This document shows, one piece after another, positions 1 to 11,864 of a DNA stretch of 64,000 nucleotides. The notes below the pieces were generated by a model, which was given only the letters and a program-made list of their open reading frames with translations, made no database searches and was not told the origin of the DNA. The translations under genes were made by a program, and so were the position numbers. Each line of letters starts with the position of its first letter. The stretch's first letter is position 1. Source of the DNA: Ligustrum vulgare. Its lineage: Eukaryota; Streptophyta; Magnoliopsida; Lamiales; Oleaceae. The DNA lies in NCBI GenBank assembly GCA_963555705.1, contig OY743169.1:52066124-52130123 (forward strand), read 5' to 3'.

Positions 1-25
1 AAATGACTATAAGCCATATAGCTTA

Positions 26-200
26 GCCTTTGTTCCGATGAAGGAGATTTTTTATTTTTTTTTATTTTTTATAATTGCTCCAATTTTCAATACAACTTTT
101 TAACCACAAATCTTTTCTCTCTACAATATTTAACCCTACATCAACCTCGAGATTGCCAAAAAACTGGTTTTTAAACTGCTTTCTTGATCCGAACAAAGGC
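26..200. mobile_element. Tourist-like (PIF/Harbinger) MITE
   Basis: A 175-bp insertion bounded by inverted repeats GCCTTTGTTCCGAT and ATCCGAACAAAGGC, flanked by TTA at 23-25 and 201-203. The paired LTR copy near 9165-9200 reads through without it, which confirms an insertion. TTA target duplication and a GCCTTTGTT-type terminus fit Tourist/PIF-Harbinger elements. It has no coding capacity. Confidence 0.75.
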
Positions 201-689
201 TTAGTGAGTAAAGCTACACATTAGCATTTAAGCATGTTATCATATAGATATGATCAATTTGATACAAACACACTTTACCTCTTAACTTTGAGAAGAAAAA
301 GTAATTCACATAAATATGTCCGGAATCATCTAAAATATCTTTTACCATATAAAACATCTTGTCTCATGAAATCTCAATATAAGAATACTTGAATTCACAT
401 TTTACATATTGTACTCAAATTATACTTTACCTCTTAACTTTGAGGAGAATAATTAATTCAAATAAATATGTCTAGAATCATCTAAAGTATCTTTTAATAG
501 ATAAATCATCATGCCTCGTGAAACTCCAATGTAAGAATACTCGAAATCATATGTTACATAACATTCTTGAGTTATACAATGTAATTAAAAGAATTTGCAT
601 GTCATGATGTAATGCATGACCTCTCTAACTTCATTTATTAATTTCTTTGGGCCCATAACCTAAGAATAAGTATTCACGGAGCACTCAAT

Positions 690-870
690 ATAAGATTTGA
701 TACCCTTACGATACAAATCTAGTACCTTTCCGGTACAATTTTGATAAATATAAGATCTGATACCATTCCGGCACAAATCTCATACCTTTCCGGTACAATT
801 CCGGTACACTTCCGGTACAAATCTAGTACCCTTTCGGTACATTTCTTGTACCTTTCTAGTACAATACGGG
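690..870. repeat. Degenerate CCGGTAC tandem repeat in gypsy LTR
   Basis: About eight diverged units of roughly 20 bp built around (C)CTTTCCGGTACAA(A)TCT. The same array is present in the right LTR at about 9690-9830, with different point changes and unit number, so it belonged to the parent LTR. Confidence 0.6.
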
Positions 871-2404
871 AATCTTCCCCTTGGGCATCTAGAATCTCAG
901 ACTGGTGAATACTTAATATCTTAGAGTTCTACTCTTATTCATACACATTCATAGGTACACTTTTGAACCTAACTGGATACTTAGAGAGTGAAACATGAAT
1001 ACATTTTAAATGAAAGTTATATCTCAACATTTGATGCTTATGAAGTCAAACTTGTTGACCTATGGTTAACTTAACCTTATTGTTTTGATCATAACAAACA
1101 AGAATATATTTTGTTATTAACAATTGTGCTTTAAGCATTTCATGTAATGATAAATATTCAAAGCACTGAATATTCAAATCGTCTATTAAAGATATAAATC
1201 ATATGATCAAGCACATGAGACGCAAAGAAGATCATGAAAGAATTGAAGATATTCAAAATCAAAATTGAAGTCAGAAAGCATAACATGAATATCAAGAATT
1301 CAAGCATACAAGATTAGAGTTCAAGTTCAAGAGTTGATTGAACCTATGTAAAGGTATAACACTCTCAATCTTTAGCAATGAAATTCAACGAGTTCGAAAA
1401 TAATTTTTATGCATTAAGAAACTTACTTGAAAATTCGTCACTTGCATAAAATATTTTTATCTAAGTCAATATTGCTTTTCAAAAGTTATTTTTATCTTAA
1501 ATCATTATTATACTATGCCAAACCACTTTGAAAAACAAGTTAGAAACCTAAAAATCGTGCATTTTCATGTTTTTCAAATGTCAATTTTTCGTCAATCGAA
1601 AGTCAACTTTTGGTCAACCGAAATTGGTGAACCGAATGTCCAACGGTTGAAAATGTGTAACGGCTATATACATATTTCGGTCGACCGAAACTCCAGAATT
1701 GGTCAACCGAAAGTTGCTGAAACCTTTTTTTTTTCACCTATAAATAAGCCTTTTCTCTTGCATTCTTTTTTAACAACTAAGAGGAGATTTTAGAAAAGTT
1801 TTCTTGTGAAAACCATTGTTATTACTTGATTTATATTCTTCTATTTTTATTAGAAAACTTTGATTGATCCAAACTTTATTTTATCAAAATTCATCAAAAT
1901 TTTTGAAAGAAAGTTTTTGTGAAGATTCTTGATTTTACATTGTATAAACTTCTTCAACATCTTCACATTATATATTGGAATTGAAGTGTAAGTCTCTCTT
2001 TGTTCTAAAATTATTTTAATCTTTTAGAAGAGAGAAATTTCAATCAAGGAACTTTGATTATTTATGCTACATTTTTCATTATCATTTGATTCATCAAAGT
2101 TTCATAGCCTAAACACTTTGAGCTTAACTTATTGTTAATTATTCAAGTGTGGCATCTCTTGGTACTTAATTTGATTCAATAATTTAACAAGAGATTATTT
2201 TAAAAACTTTGTTTGATTGCATTGAACTTTTCATTATCATTTGCATAAAAGTTTTTCTCTAACACTCGAACTTAATTCATTGCTATCTATTGAAGTGTTA
2301 GCCTAACTCTCTCAGTACTTAATTTGAGTATATCATTTGTTAAGAGAGTTATTTCAATTGTAAATTCAATTCATTATATCTTGTGGTTTCGAGAGCCTTG
2401 TGAA

Positions 2405-2575
2405 AACTCGATTGTTGGTTAAGGGTAGGTTCTCCTTGTTGTAAGTCACCTAAGGGTAAGTGCTCCTTGTTGTAAGTTACTTAAGGGTTGGTGCTCCTTA
2501 TTATAAGTCACCTAAGGGTAAGTGCCCCTTGTTGTAAGTCACTTAAGGATTTGGTACTCCTTGTTGTAAGTTACC
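2405..2575. repeat. Five ~35-bp tandem units in copia LTR
   Basis: Five diverged copies of a unit with core GCTCCTTGTTGTAAGT and a CACCTAAGGGT(A/T)(A/G)G spacer lie end to end inside the copia LTR. They are non-coding. Confidence 0.75.
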
Positions 2576-2981
2576 AATATAGTGGATTTCGCATTGCTCG
2601 TAACGGAGAGCTCGGTAACAGAGGACGTAGATCACGTTGGTTGATTGAATCTCTATAAATCACATTTGTATCCTCTTATCCCTTTTACTTACTTACATTT
2701 CACTTACTTTATTCCTTCAATTTATAGTTTGCAACTTTATCTCTAAGTGCTATACTTGCTTTATCAATTAAATTTACACATTTATAGCTCACTACATTGA
2801 TAGTTAAGTTACTTACAACATTAAGTGTTCATACTTACACCTATTGGTGTTTAAGTTTGAGACTATTTATCGAAAAAGTTTAATAAACCAATTCACCCCC
2901 TCTTGGTTAGTTACTTTTGGGCTAGCAATTAGTATCAGAGCTTAGGTGCTCATTTTTAAAAGATTTTACAATCTTGAGTCA

Positions 2982-3056
2982 ATGGCTAACCATAATCTTG
3001 AAGGGAATTCTACAAATCGTCCTCATTTCTTTGATGGTACACATTATAACTATTAG
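2982..3056 (+). pseudogene. Copia gag N-terminus, truncated
   Basis: The ATG at 2982 opens 24 codons ending FFDGTHYNY followed by TAG. Copia gag proteins have F(D/S)G.NY..WK here, so the stop falls where the conserved tryptophan codon TGG is expected. A single G-to-A change explains it. The reading frame may continue a few codons (KLILKM) before the break with the host LTR. Dead fragment. Confidence 0.7.
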
Positions 3057-3089
3057 AAATTAATCTTAAAGATGAATTACAACAAAATG

Positions 3090-3430
3090 CTTATGAATTC
3101 ATCTAAAATCTGAAATTAATTTTAAAATACTCAAATATCCTTATTTGAAATATGAATTTAACTTTAAAGTATCCAAATGTCATCATTTAAAAATCAGAAA
3201 ATTTCCTTTAAAATATCAAATCAACATTATTTAAGAATCTGAAAAAATTACATTAAAGTACTCTAAATAAACATTTTCAAGAATCTGAAAATAACTTTAA
3301 AATATGCAAATAACATCATTCAAGAATTCTGTAAATAACTTTAAAATATGCAAGTAACATCATTCAAGAATTCAAGAATTTTGAAAATAACTTTAAAATA
3401 TACAACTAACATTATTCAAGAATCTGAAAA
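3090..3430. repeat. Degenerate ~45-bp tandem repeat in gypsy LTR
   Basis: Repeated units of the form AAGAATCTGAAAATAACTTT followed by AAAATATGCAA and an ACATCATTC spacer, about seven copies. The same array is at about 10340-10620 in the right LTR, so it is part of the ancestral LTR rather than a recent microsatellite. Confidence 0.65.
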
Positions 3431-4294
3431 TGCTTGATTAAGGCAATTTAAGTCACTTTTCAAGTTCAGAGCTTGTTTTACTTCATTTGATACGCAAGCA
3501 ATGTTGTATTAGTGATGATAATCATCATAGAAATCAAGAATTCAACATGCAGTCCAATAAAATACAAAAACATGGTAGTAGTTCTTAGATTCCAAAAATA
3601 GCATAACATATTGAACTAAAATTTTTCTTTAGATAAGGATCAAGTGAAAAAGTTAAGGAACAAAACATTAAATATTGAATTATCATAAACATATAACTCT
3701 AATAAGTCAAGAATGTTACTTTATTAAGCTTGACATATTGAAAATTGTAAATAAACACATAAATGCTTTACTCACTGCTTGTTAGGGTATTTATACTTTT
3801 AGATCCTTCAATTTAATAAGTATTTGTGATTAAAAACATTGTATAAACTCAGTTATCAAAGATCTATCACTTATGAACAGTTTATAGCTTAGTTTCTCCT
3901 CAGAAAATTGCAAGAAATTTGTTTAGTTCATCATATAAAAATTCACTGCTACTGGAAACTACTAGATGCATCTGTCTGTTTAAAAATTAGGCTTCTAGTA
4001 GCCTAATTCCGGCTGACTCTTTTTGGGCTAATTTTTTTGCAGATTTTGAAACTGAAATGTATTGAAATCTTATGTTTAACAGGCTGAAGATGATGAATTT
4101 CAAATAGAATCAAGAATTCATCATTTTCACTTGTTAATCCATGATTTAGAAATGAGAAATCTCTACTTTACCTTTTATTTCTTTCCCAACAGTTTTTAAG
4201 TGCTCAAGTGAAACTATGTGTAGTATTTATAGAAGTGAAGTAAGGTCATGTTTGTCCCTTCTTAATTCTCCAACTTTTAGTTTATAAGTGTTTT

Positions 4295-4296
<2 letters not shown>

Positions 4297-4366
<70 letters not shown>
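4297..4366. repeat. (AT)n microsatellite
   Basis: About 34 perfect AT dinucleotides. The corresponding spot of the right LTR (about 11490-11515) has only a short ATAAATATACAG stretch, so the array expanded after the two LTRs were made. Confidence 0.9.
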
Positions 4367-4370
<4 letters not shown>

Positions 4371-5284
4371 CAATATTTTAACATGCATTCTGATTAAATA
4401 AATACTTCAACTAAATCGCAGTCTGCCAAACACATCCTTGAGATTGGAGTTAGTGGAATGACACTTGTCCCACTTCCATTATTTTATTAATATTTCTTCC
4501 TAATTTTCATGTCTCAATAAGCTCATGTCAGGTTAACATTCCAAGGTCAGGACAAATTCCAAACTAGTCAAATTTTATATCGTTGGAAATATTGTACCAT
4601 GAGCTTTATAATGGTTACACATGCAAAAGCATCGGATCATCCAACTGTTCCTATAACACTTGCAAACATAGCCACTCGTCCACTATTTTAATACTTAGAA
4701 AAAAATTTGACAATTTACACATACTTACTATATTTCAACTATACTACTATGGCTCGATTTTTCCAACTCATTCGAACCCGAAAACATAGAATCAAGGTAT
4801 CGATCTCAGCGTCTCGCTACAAACTTCGCATATGTATAACATGCATTTTCCTCGGGTCAATATTTAACTCATACGATGGCTACAATGATTGCTCGATGAA
4901 ATGTCAAAGTTGAAATAAATCAACCTTTTCAAAAATTCCACATTGGTCCCTAACTTACCTAATCATGTTTAATTAAGGCTCCAAGGATTTTCCATAACTT
5001 TAATTTCTAGCAAAGTAGTCCTAAAAAATTTTTAACTCATGTAAAGCATTCACTAGATTTAAAAGGAATTTAGCAGAAATGTTATACTCATTTCTATTAA
5101 ACGAGTTTCACTTTGGAAAAACAATATTATGTCAATTAACCTCAATTACCATAATTGATGCAACTTTCTCCTCCACTTTCTTAAAAAAGCGTTACCATCT
5201 CATGAAATTGGCTATTTTCTAAAAAAATAATACCATCTAAATTTGTAGATAAACAAAATTAAGGTACGAAATTTTTGGGTTTTA

Positions 5285-6478
5285 CTAAAATCTTTCCCCT
5301 AAAGAAATTTCATCCTCGAAATTTACGCCTTCATAGGATTTCTTTCTATAAGTATATATTCCCATACCACATTTCCCCTGTGTTACTCTATCAATATGTA
5401 TTTCCAGAATCAAATAAAGTATATATTGGCTTAAATCGTACCTACAATAACATTCGTTGCTTGTTCCTTCGTTAGGTCCAACCAATGCAAATGTTCTAGC
5501 AGTTCATGTGTCTTTTCGTGCTTTTGTTGGGCATTCATGAGATATCTGTCCGTGCTTCTGACACATGAAACACAATTTTTAGTCTTGCATAACACATGCC
5601 AGAATGGTTTTTACCACATTTAGTGTAACTCGGAACGTTTATGGTTCCAAACTTGTTCTTCGCTTCCTTAAACTTCTGTTGAGGTCCTTCACTACAATTT
5701 GGTTTCTCTCCTTGAGGCTTTCCTAGCCATTTTCGCTTATTATTTATATTTCCATCACTTTCCCATTTCCAATCAGTTGGAAGCCTGTTCTTATTTTGCT
5801 CTGAGTTCTTATTCTGGTAACTTGCCTCTCGTGCTTTGAAAATCTTCAACTATGCTTGTTCGGCCATTAAGGCCTTATCAGCAACTTCGGAAAAGTTACT
5901 ATTTGAACCCCGGACATCAGTACATCCCTATTTTACATTGGTCTTGAACCTTCCAAAAATCGGTCAACCATATGACCATTGGTGCCAACCATGTGGGCAG
6001 CAAAACTTGATAGTTCCTCAAATTTCATGATATATTCTATCACTGTCATTGACCCTTGTTTCAATTGCATAAACTCATTCATATTTTAATTTCGAATAGT
6101 TGTGGAGAAGTAGTTGGTTCTAAACATTTCGCAAAATCTCTCCTATGTTAAATTTGTTGTCTCACCCATACTAACCAAAGTCTCCCACCAGTGGCCTGCA
6201 CTACCTCGTAGCATGAAAGAAGCACATGTTACTTTTTCAACATCTTCTACATGTGCATAGGTAAACATTCGTTCCATAGTTCTTAAACAATTCTCAGCCT
6301 CTATGGGATCCTTTGCCTCGATGAAGGTGGGTCGATTAAGATGGCGAAAATGTTCACTACTTTGATCTCTATTTTGATTTGGGTTTGTTGCATGTTGGTT
6401 CACAAGTAGTTCTATTTGTCGAGCTTGTTGTTCAATCAGTTAGTTCAAACATTCGATGATTTGATTTGCTTGAGCCAT
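5285..6478 (-). pseudogene. Ty3/gypsy gag-protease remnant, pol deleted
   Basis: The minus-strand reading starts at 6478 with MAQANQII. An in-frame stop follows, then a Retrotrans_gag domain at about 6400-6145 with the signature FIEAKDPIEAENCLRTMERM and SFMLRGSAGHWWETL. Further on are a basic linker, a zinc-knuckle remnant (TKCGKNHSGMC, about 5640-5600; a second knuckle and PTKARK at about 5580-5515), and a broken protease start (VGT...FDSG-like, about 5440-5390). Within 100 bp comes the purine tract GAGGATGAAATTTCTTTAG next to the 3' LTR. Reverse transcriptase, RNase H and integrase are missing, so the copy is a deletion derivative as well as frame-shifted. Capsid-type protein of a Tekay/Del chromovirus is the best fit. 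Confidence 0.8.
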
Positions 6479-6786
6479 TCCTTGATACTTCTAAAATTCA
6501 CATAAAACAAAACTTATTATTCTCCTTTAACATAATTTTTTTTAACGGCCATGATGCTATAACAAAGAATTAACTCCTAAATATTTAACTTGGCCTAAAA
6601 GAATTTATATTCCAACCATGCAAAATAATTAAAAAAGTCCTAAATTACCTCTTCTCCATCTTTCACTATTAGACTCGGTTCCTCTTCTCTCTCTCTCATT
6701 CTCCAAAATTACCTTCTTTACTTCTTCTTTCCCAATTAGAAACCCTAGAAAATTCCACTCTACAATCTATCATCAACCCATCAAAA

Positions 6787-7900
6787 ATGGCACCTAAAAG
6801 GAAGAACAAGAGTAAGGAGAAAATGGAGGGAGCACAAAACTCCTCCACTACACTGAGACGAGCAATGGGAAGAGGGAGAGGAGCGACCACCGAAGATCAC
6901 GACGCCTCCTCCACCCGTGGAGATGATGACAGTGGTCCCATATTCCTTATCCTACACTCATGTACCGAGATGAGAAGTCAATGCTGCATCATGTTGAAGA
7001 AAGGAAACAACAGGTTGCACCTGATAAATTTCTCAACGTTCCTTCTCTGAATGGGTTGTCTTTCGGTTTTTGAGGAAATTTGAAAAGTTTAAATGGATGA
7101 AAATTTTAAGGATTGAGGGGAAATACTGTGATTCAATCGTTAGGCATTTCTACTGTAATGCCAAAGTATAGAATGTAAATAACATCCTCTGTGGAATTAG
7201 CTCATATGTGAAAGGAAGATTTTTAACTTTAGATACAGGAATACTTTCTGAAATTTATGGAGTACCTTTAGCTAGATTGACTTATCCCAAACATTTCAAT
7301 GTCTTAAAGGCTTGTCATGTGGTTTTTGAAAATTCTGAACTGAATAAACCTCATAAAGATGTTCAGGAATTGGGTAGAGATGTGCGTTTACTTCATCTCA
7401 TTTTAGTTAATGCTGTAAACTACACACTAGTAACCTATCCAAACATTCTTTAGAGGACATCTAGATGATGTGGAATGTGATGGAAGGCCGAGCCATAAAT
7501 TTGTGTGAATTGATAATGTGTTTGTTATGGTGGAATGTGTTGTTAAGGTGAACAAAAAGTATGTCTATGGTTGTGTGCTTACCGATCTCTTAACTAAATT
7601 GGGAGTAGATATGAGAGGTGAAACTATGACCACCTTGCACACAATTTCTCAAACAGATGAGTCCTCTCTAAGCAGAGTGGATTTCATCTAAGTTGATGGT
7701 TAGTGGGCTAAGAAGTCGGTGAGTGCACTATTCCCAAAGGTGGATGATTTTACCTCTTCTATACCTCCTACTCCTTTTGAATGGATGGACTTCATGGTCG
7801 ATAACTGGAGTTTTCAAGTAGAGATGCAAAAGCGGCTAACCAAATTGGAGACTACAGTAGCTGCACTACTATCATCGAATAGTGATGAAGAATCCTAATC
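6787..7900 (+). pseudogene. Antisense ORF remnant, plant-transposon-protein-like
   Basis: On the strand opposite to gag, between the PBS and gag, a frame opens at 6787 with MAPKRKNKSKEKM and an acidic/Gly-Arg N-terminus. It continues with several frameshifts and stops. Recognisable blocks are YVKGRFLTLDTGILSEIYGV (near 7200-7265), an LLHLILVN block near 7390, and YGCVLTDLLTKLGVDMRGET (near 7560-7625). These resemble the 'putative plant transposon protein' family (Transposase_32-like), which has VKG..., LP.G.LLT.I....VD and similar blocks. The final part (about 7770-7895) is a coiled KRLTKLETTVAAL segment. The family name is inference from memory of motifs. Antisense ORFs of this kind are known in some plant gypsy elements. 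Confidence 0.5.
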
Positions 7901-8478
7901 TTCTTCTAGTGGTAATCTGATTGGAGCTAACTTTTGGACTTATATATAGCATTCCAACCATTTTGACGGGGAATATTTTTGCTTCATGAGGGAATATAGT
8001 TAAGGTAGATTTCCCTTCTTTCCACCTTTTTGCTAATGATGTTATAAACATACATGTTATCCTTTTGACTAATGTCTTCTATTTCCCTTTTTTTTGTAGA
8101 ATGTAATCCCACTCCGAGTAGGATATATGTGTGTGCTTTGCTTTCTTACCTTGCTGGTTTGGGAGAAATGATGCCTTCTATTCCTGTAGCCATATGTTCA
8201 TCATTGAGTAATCCCTTCAGTCTAGGATTTAATCATTTCTTAATGTTAATCATACTCCCTACAACTCCCTCTCTTTAACAAGATATATAGCTAATAAATC
8301 GAAAGCCCCAATATTATCTCTTTCATCCTTAACTTAGGATAAAATATCAAAATATTCATAGTCACATAAATAACAAAACTACTAAGCTCATAACTTGGTT
8401 TGTAGAGATTAGTACCTAGGTAAGGACTTTCAATAGCGAGAGTATCATATTATCTATTCTTCAGATCTATAACCGTGG
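7900..8478 (-). other. Gypsy 5' leader, non-coding
   Basis: This lies between the antisense ORF remnant and the primer-binding site of the minus-strand gypsy element. I see no conserved coding frame; the 68-codon frame at 8072 looks accidental. Confidence 0.5.
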
Positions 8479-8490
8479 GCTCTGATACAA
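8479..8490 (-). other. Primer-binding site (tRNA-iMet type) of gypsy element
   Basis: The minus strand reads TTGTATCAGAGC immediately inside the right LTR, one base from TGGTATCAGAGC, the complement of the 3' end of initiator tRNA-Met. It fixes the element's orientation as minus and marks the right LTR as the 5' LTR. Confidence 0.75.
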
Positions 8491-8633
8491 CATTCTCACG
8501 ACCTCAAAATTTCCATGATTTTATACATATACATATATATATATATATATAAAGACACTATTTATACACTAAAATGTACACATGAACTCTTTACTTATTC
8601 ATTTGCCTTTGAACAGAGATAACAATTTTTAAA

Positions 8634-8785
8634 AGGTTTCTAGTAGCCTAACACTGAACTGGGAGTCAAGCTGAAGGAGGCTTCTAATAGCCTAAAGCTG
8701 TACTGGAATTCAAGATGCAAGAGGCTTCTAATAGCCTAAAACTGTAATGGAATTCAAGCTGCAGGAGGCTTCTAATAGCCTACTA
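8634..8785. repeat. Four ~45-bp units with palindromic core
   Basis: Four units each contain AGGCTTCTAATAGCCT (arms AGGCT/AGCCT) followed by AAA(A/G)CTGTA(C/A)TGGAATTCAAG. A lone related core, AGGCTTCTAGTAGCCT, is at about 3990-4005 in the left LTR. Confidence 0.75.
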
Positions 8786-11700
8786 TAGAAACTTCATTCC
8801 TAATCTTCTTTTAAGATTTTATTTATCTCAAATGATAAGTGGAAGTTCAAGACAACGAATAATTTCATTCTCAAATAAACAGAAGTAGAAAATATGATAA
8901 ATTTAATTAAGGATCTTACAATAGTTATACATCATGTTCTGTCCCTCCAAGACATATTAAGTTTATAACCATTTCAAAATACGATTTCTTGATTTTACTT
9001 TATGTGTTAAGGCTAAATCGCCTTAGTTTTACATAAAAATAGGAAAAACATTGCCCACACTATTCTCTTAGTGATAATATGATACTTGATCCATCTGAGA
9101 AAGACCTCCTCCAAGTACGTAAAATCTCAAAATAGTTAGAGCCTGTGACCTACAGAAGAGTCATAAAACGACTATAAGCTATGAAGCTTTGTAAGTAAAG
9201 CTACACATTAGCATTTAAGCATGTTATCATATATATATGATTAATTTGATACAAACACACTTTACTTCTTAACTTTGAGAAGAATAAGTAATTCACATAA
9301 ATATGTCCGAAATCATCTCAAGTATCTTTTACCATATAAAAAATCTTGTCTCATGAAATCTCAACATAAGTATACTTGAATTCGCATATTACATATTGTT
9401 CTCAAATTACACTTTACCTCTTAACTTTGAGGAGAATAAGTATTCAAATAAATCTGTCCAGAATCATTTCAAGTATCTTTTAATAGATAAATCATCATGC
9501 CTCGTGAAATTCCAATATAAGAATACTTGAAATCATATGTTACATGACATTCTCTAGTTACACAATGTAATTAAAAGAATATGCATATCATGATGTAATG
9601 CATAGTCTCTCCAACTTCATTTATTAATTTCTTTGGGACCCTATCCTAAGAGTAAGTATTCACGGAGCGCTCAATATAAGATTTGATACCCTTCCGATAC
9701 AAATCTAATACCCTTCAGATACAATTATGATAAATATAAGATCCAATACCCTTCTGGCACAAATCTTATACCTTTTTAGTACAATTCTAGTACCCTTTCG
9801 GTACAATTCTGTTACCCTTCCTGTACAATACGAGAATCTTCTCCTGGGTCATTTAGAATCCCGAACTTGTGTATACTTAATATCTTAGATTTTTATTCTT
9901 ATTCATGCAAATTCGTAGGTATACTTTTGAACCTAACTGCAAACTTAGAGAGTGAAGCATGAATACATTTTGAATGAGAATTATATCTCAAAATCTGATA
10001 CTTACGAAGTCAAAGCTTCCATTTACTTTACTTGTTCAACATGAAAGCACATTACTCTTACTCAAGTCTTTGCATTCAAGATAGAATTCTTTGAACTTAA
10101 CATAATAGGAGCTTTAACTACTAAGTATATCAATTAAGCTCACATGTGCTTCACATAATTAAAGAGTAACTACCATTCAATAGGGAAAACTTGCTAAATT
10201 CGAAGTGAATAAGAGTAAACTTAAATTCAGACAAATTATAAAGATAAAGAAACTTACAAGTTGCTGGAATTAATTTAAAGAATCTGAAAATAAACTTCGA
10301 CACATCTACTTGAAGATGTAATTGCAACAAAATGCTTATGAATTCATCCAAAATCTGAAATTAACTTTAAAATACTCAAATATCCTTATTTAAAATATGA
10401 ATTTAACTTTAAAGTGTCCAAATATCATCATTTAAAAATCTAAAAATTTCCTTTAAAGTATCAAATCAACATTATTTAAGAATCTGAAAAATTACTTTAA
10501 AGTACTCTAAATAAACATTTTCAAGAATCTGAAAATAACTTTAAAATATGCAAGTAACATCATTTGAGAATTCTGAAAATAACTTTAAAATATACAACTA
10601 ACATTATTCAAGAATCTGGAAATGCTAGATTAAGGCAATTTAAGTCACTTTTCAAGTTGAGAGCTTGTTTTACTGCATTTGATACACATGCAATGTTGTA
10701 TTAATTATGATAATCATCATAGAAATCAAGAATTCAACATACAGTCCAATAAAATACAAAAACACGGCAGTAGTTCTTAGATCCCAAAAATACCATAAGC
10801 TGTTGAACTAAAAATTTTCTTTAGATAAGGATCAAGTGAAAAAGTTAAGGAACAAAACACTTAATATAAATTATTACAAACGTATAACTCTAATAAGTCA
10901 AGAATGTTACTTTACTAGAGGAATTAAGTTTGACTTAACGGAAATTGTAAATAAACACATAAATGCTTTACTCACTACTTGTTAGGGTGTTTATACTTTA
11001 GATCCTACAATTTAATAAGTTTTTGTGATTATAAACATTTTATAAACTCAGTTATCAAAGATCTATTACTTATGAACAGTTTATAGCTTAATTTTTCCTC
11101 AGAAAAATTGCCAAAAATTTGTTTAGTCCATCATATAAAATTCACTGCTGCAGGAGACTCCTAGATTCCTCCGTCTATGTAAAAATTATGTTTCTGGTAT
11201 CCCAATCTCGGTTGACTGTTTCTGGGCTAATTTTTCTACAGGTTTTGAAACTAAAATGTATTGAAATGTTATGTTTAATAGGCTAAAGATGATGAATTTC
11301 ATATTGAATCAAGAATTCATCATTTTCACTTGTCAATCCATGATTTAGAAATGAGAAATCTCTACTTTACCCTTGATTTCTTTCCTAGCAGTTTTTAAGT
11401 GATCAAACTATGTGATGTATTTATAGAGTCGAAGTAAAGTCATGTTTGTCCCTTCTTAATTCTTCAACTTTTAGTTTATAAGTGTTTTTCGATAAATATA
11501 CAGTTGTTATGCAGTTATAATATTTTAACGTGCATTCCGATTAAATAAGTACTTCAACTAAATAAGCAGACTGCCAAACACATGTAGTGGAATGACACTT
11601 GTCCCACTTCCATTATTTTAATGATATTTCTTCCAAATTTTTATATCTCAATAGGCTTGTTCCGGGTTAACATTCGAGGGTCAAGACAAATTCCAAACTA

Positions 11701-11864
11701 GTCAAATTTTATATCGTTGGAAAGCTCGTTCTATGAGCTTTATAATGGTTATATATGCAAAAGCATCAGATCATCCAAATGTTCGTACGACACTTGCAAA
11801 CATGGCAACTCGTTGACTATTTTCATACTTAGAAAAAATTGACAATTTACACATACTTACTATA

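Larger units (their letters stand above)
1053..3060 (+). mobile_element. Ty1/copia 5' LTR plus start of gag, truncated
   Basis: An LTR of about 1.87 kb starts TGTTGACC at 1053 and ends near CTAGCA at 2927. It is followed by TAGTATCAGAGC at 2930-2941, one base from the initiator-tRNA-Met primer site TGGTATCAGAGC. A gag start follows at 2982. The LTR holds several GGTCAACCGAAA/GGTCGACCGAAA motifs (1590-1710), typical of a copia LTR class in plants. The element stops abruptly near 3060 and rejoins the host gypsy LTR. About 275 bp of that LTR (10016-10290 in the twin) are missing here, so a deletion took the rest of the copia element and adjacent host LTR. Confidence 0.75.
1..5284 (-). mobile_element. 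3' LTR of Ty3/gypsy (Tekay/Del-like) element, left copy
   Basis: This non-coding stretch is the twin of 8491-14050. Matching blocks include 200-1050 with 9190-10016 and 3066-5284 with 10300-14050. Read on the minus strand it begins near 5284 with a degenerate TGTAAAACCC start, directly after a purine-rich tract (about 5285-5325) that follows the gag-protease remnant, so it is the 3' LTR. Its distal end lies left of the window; by comparison with the right copy about 660 bp are missing. Without later insertions the LTR is close to 4 kb, long but usual for Tekay/Del chromoviruses. It has been interrupted by a MITE (26-200), a copia fragment (1053-3056) and an AT expansion. Confidence 0.75.

Noticed and set aside
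8072..8278. 68-codon hydrophobic frame
   Set aside because: It lies in the leader of a decayed gypsy element, with no similarity that I can recognise.
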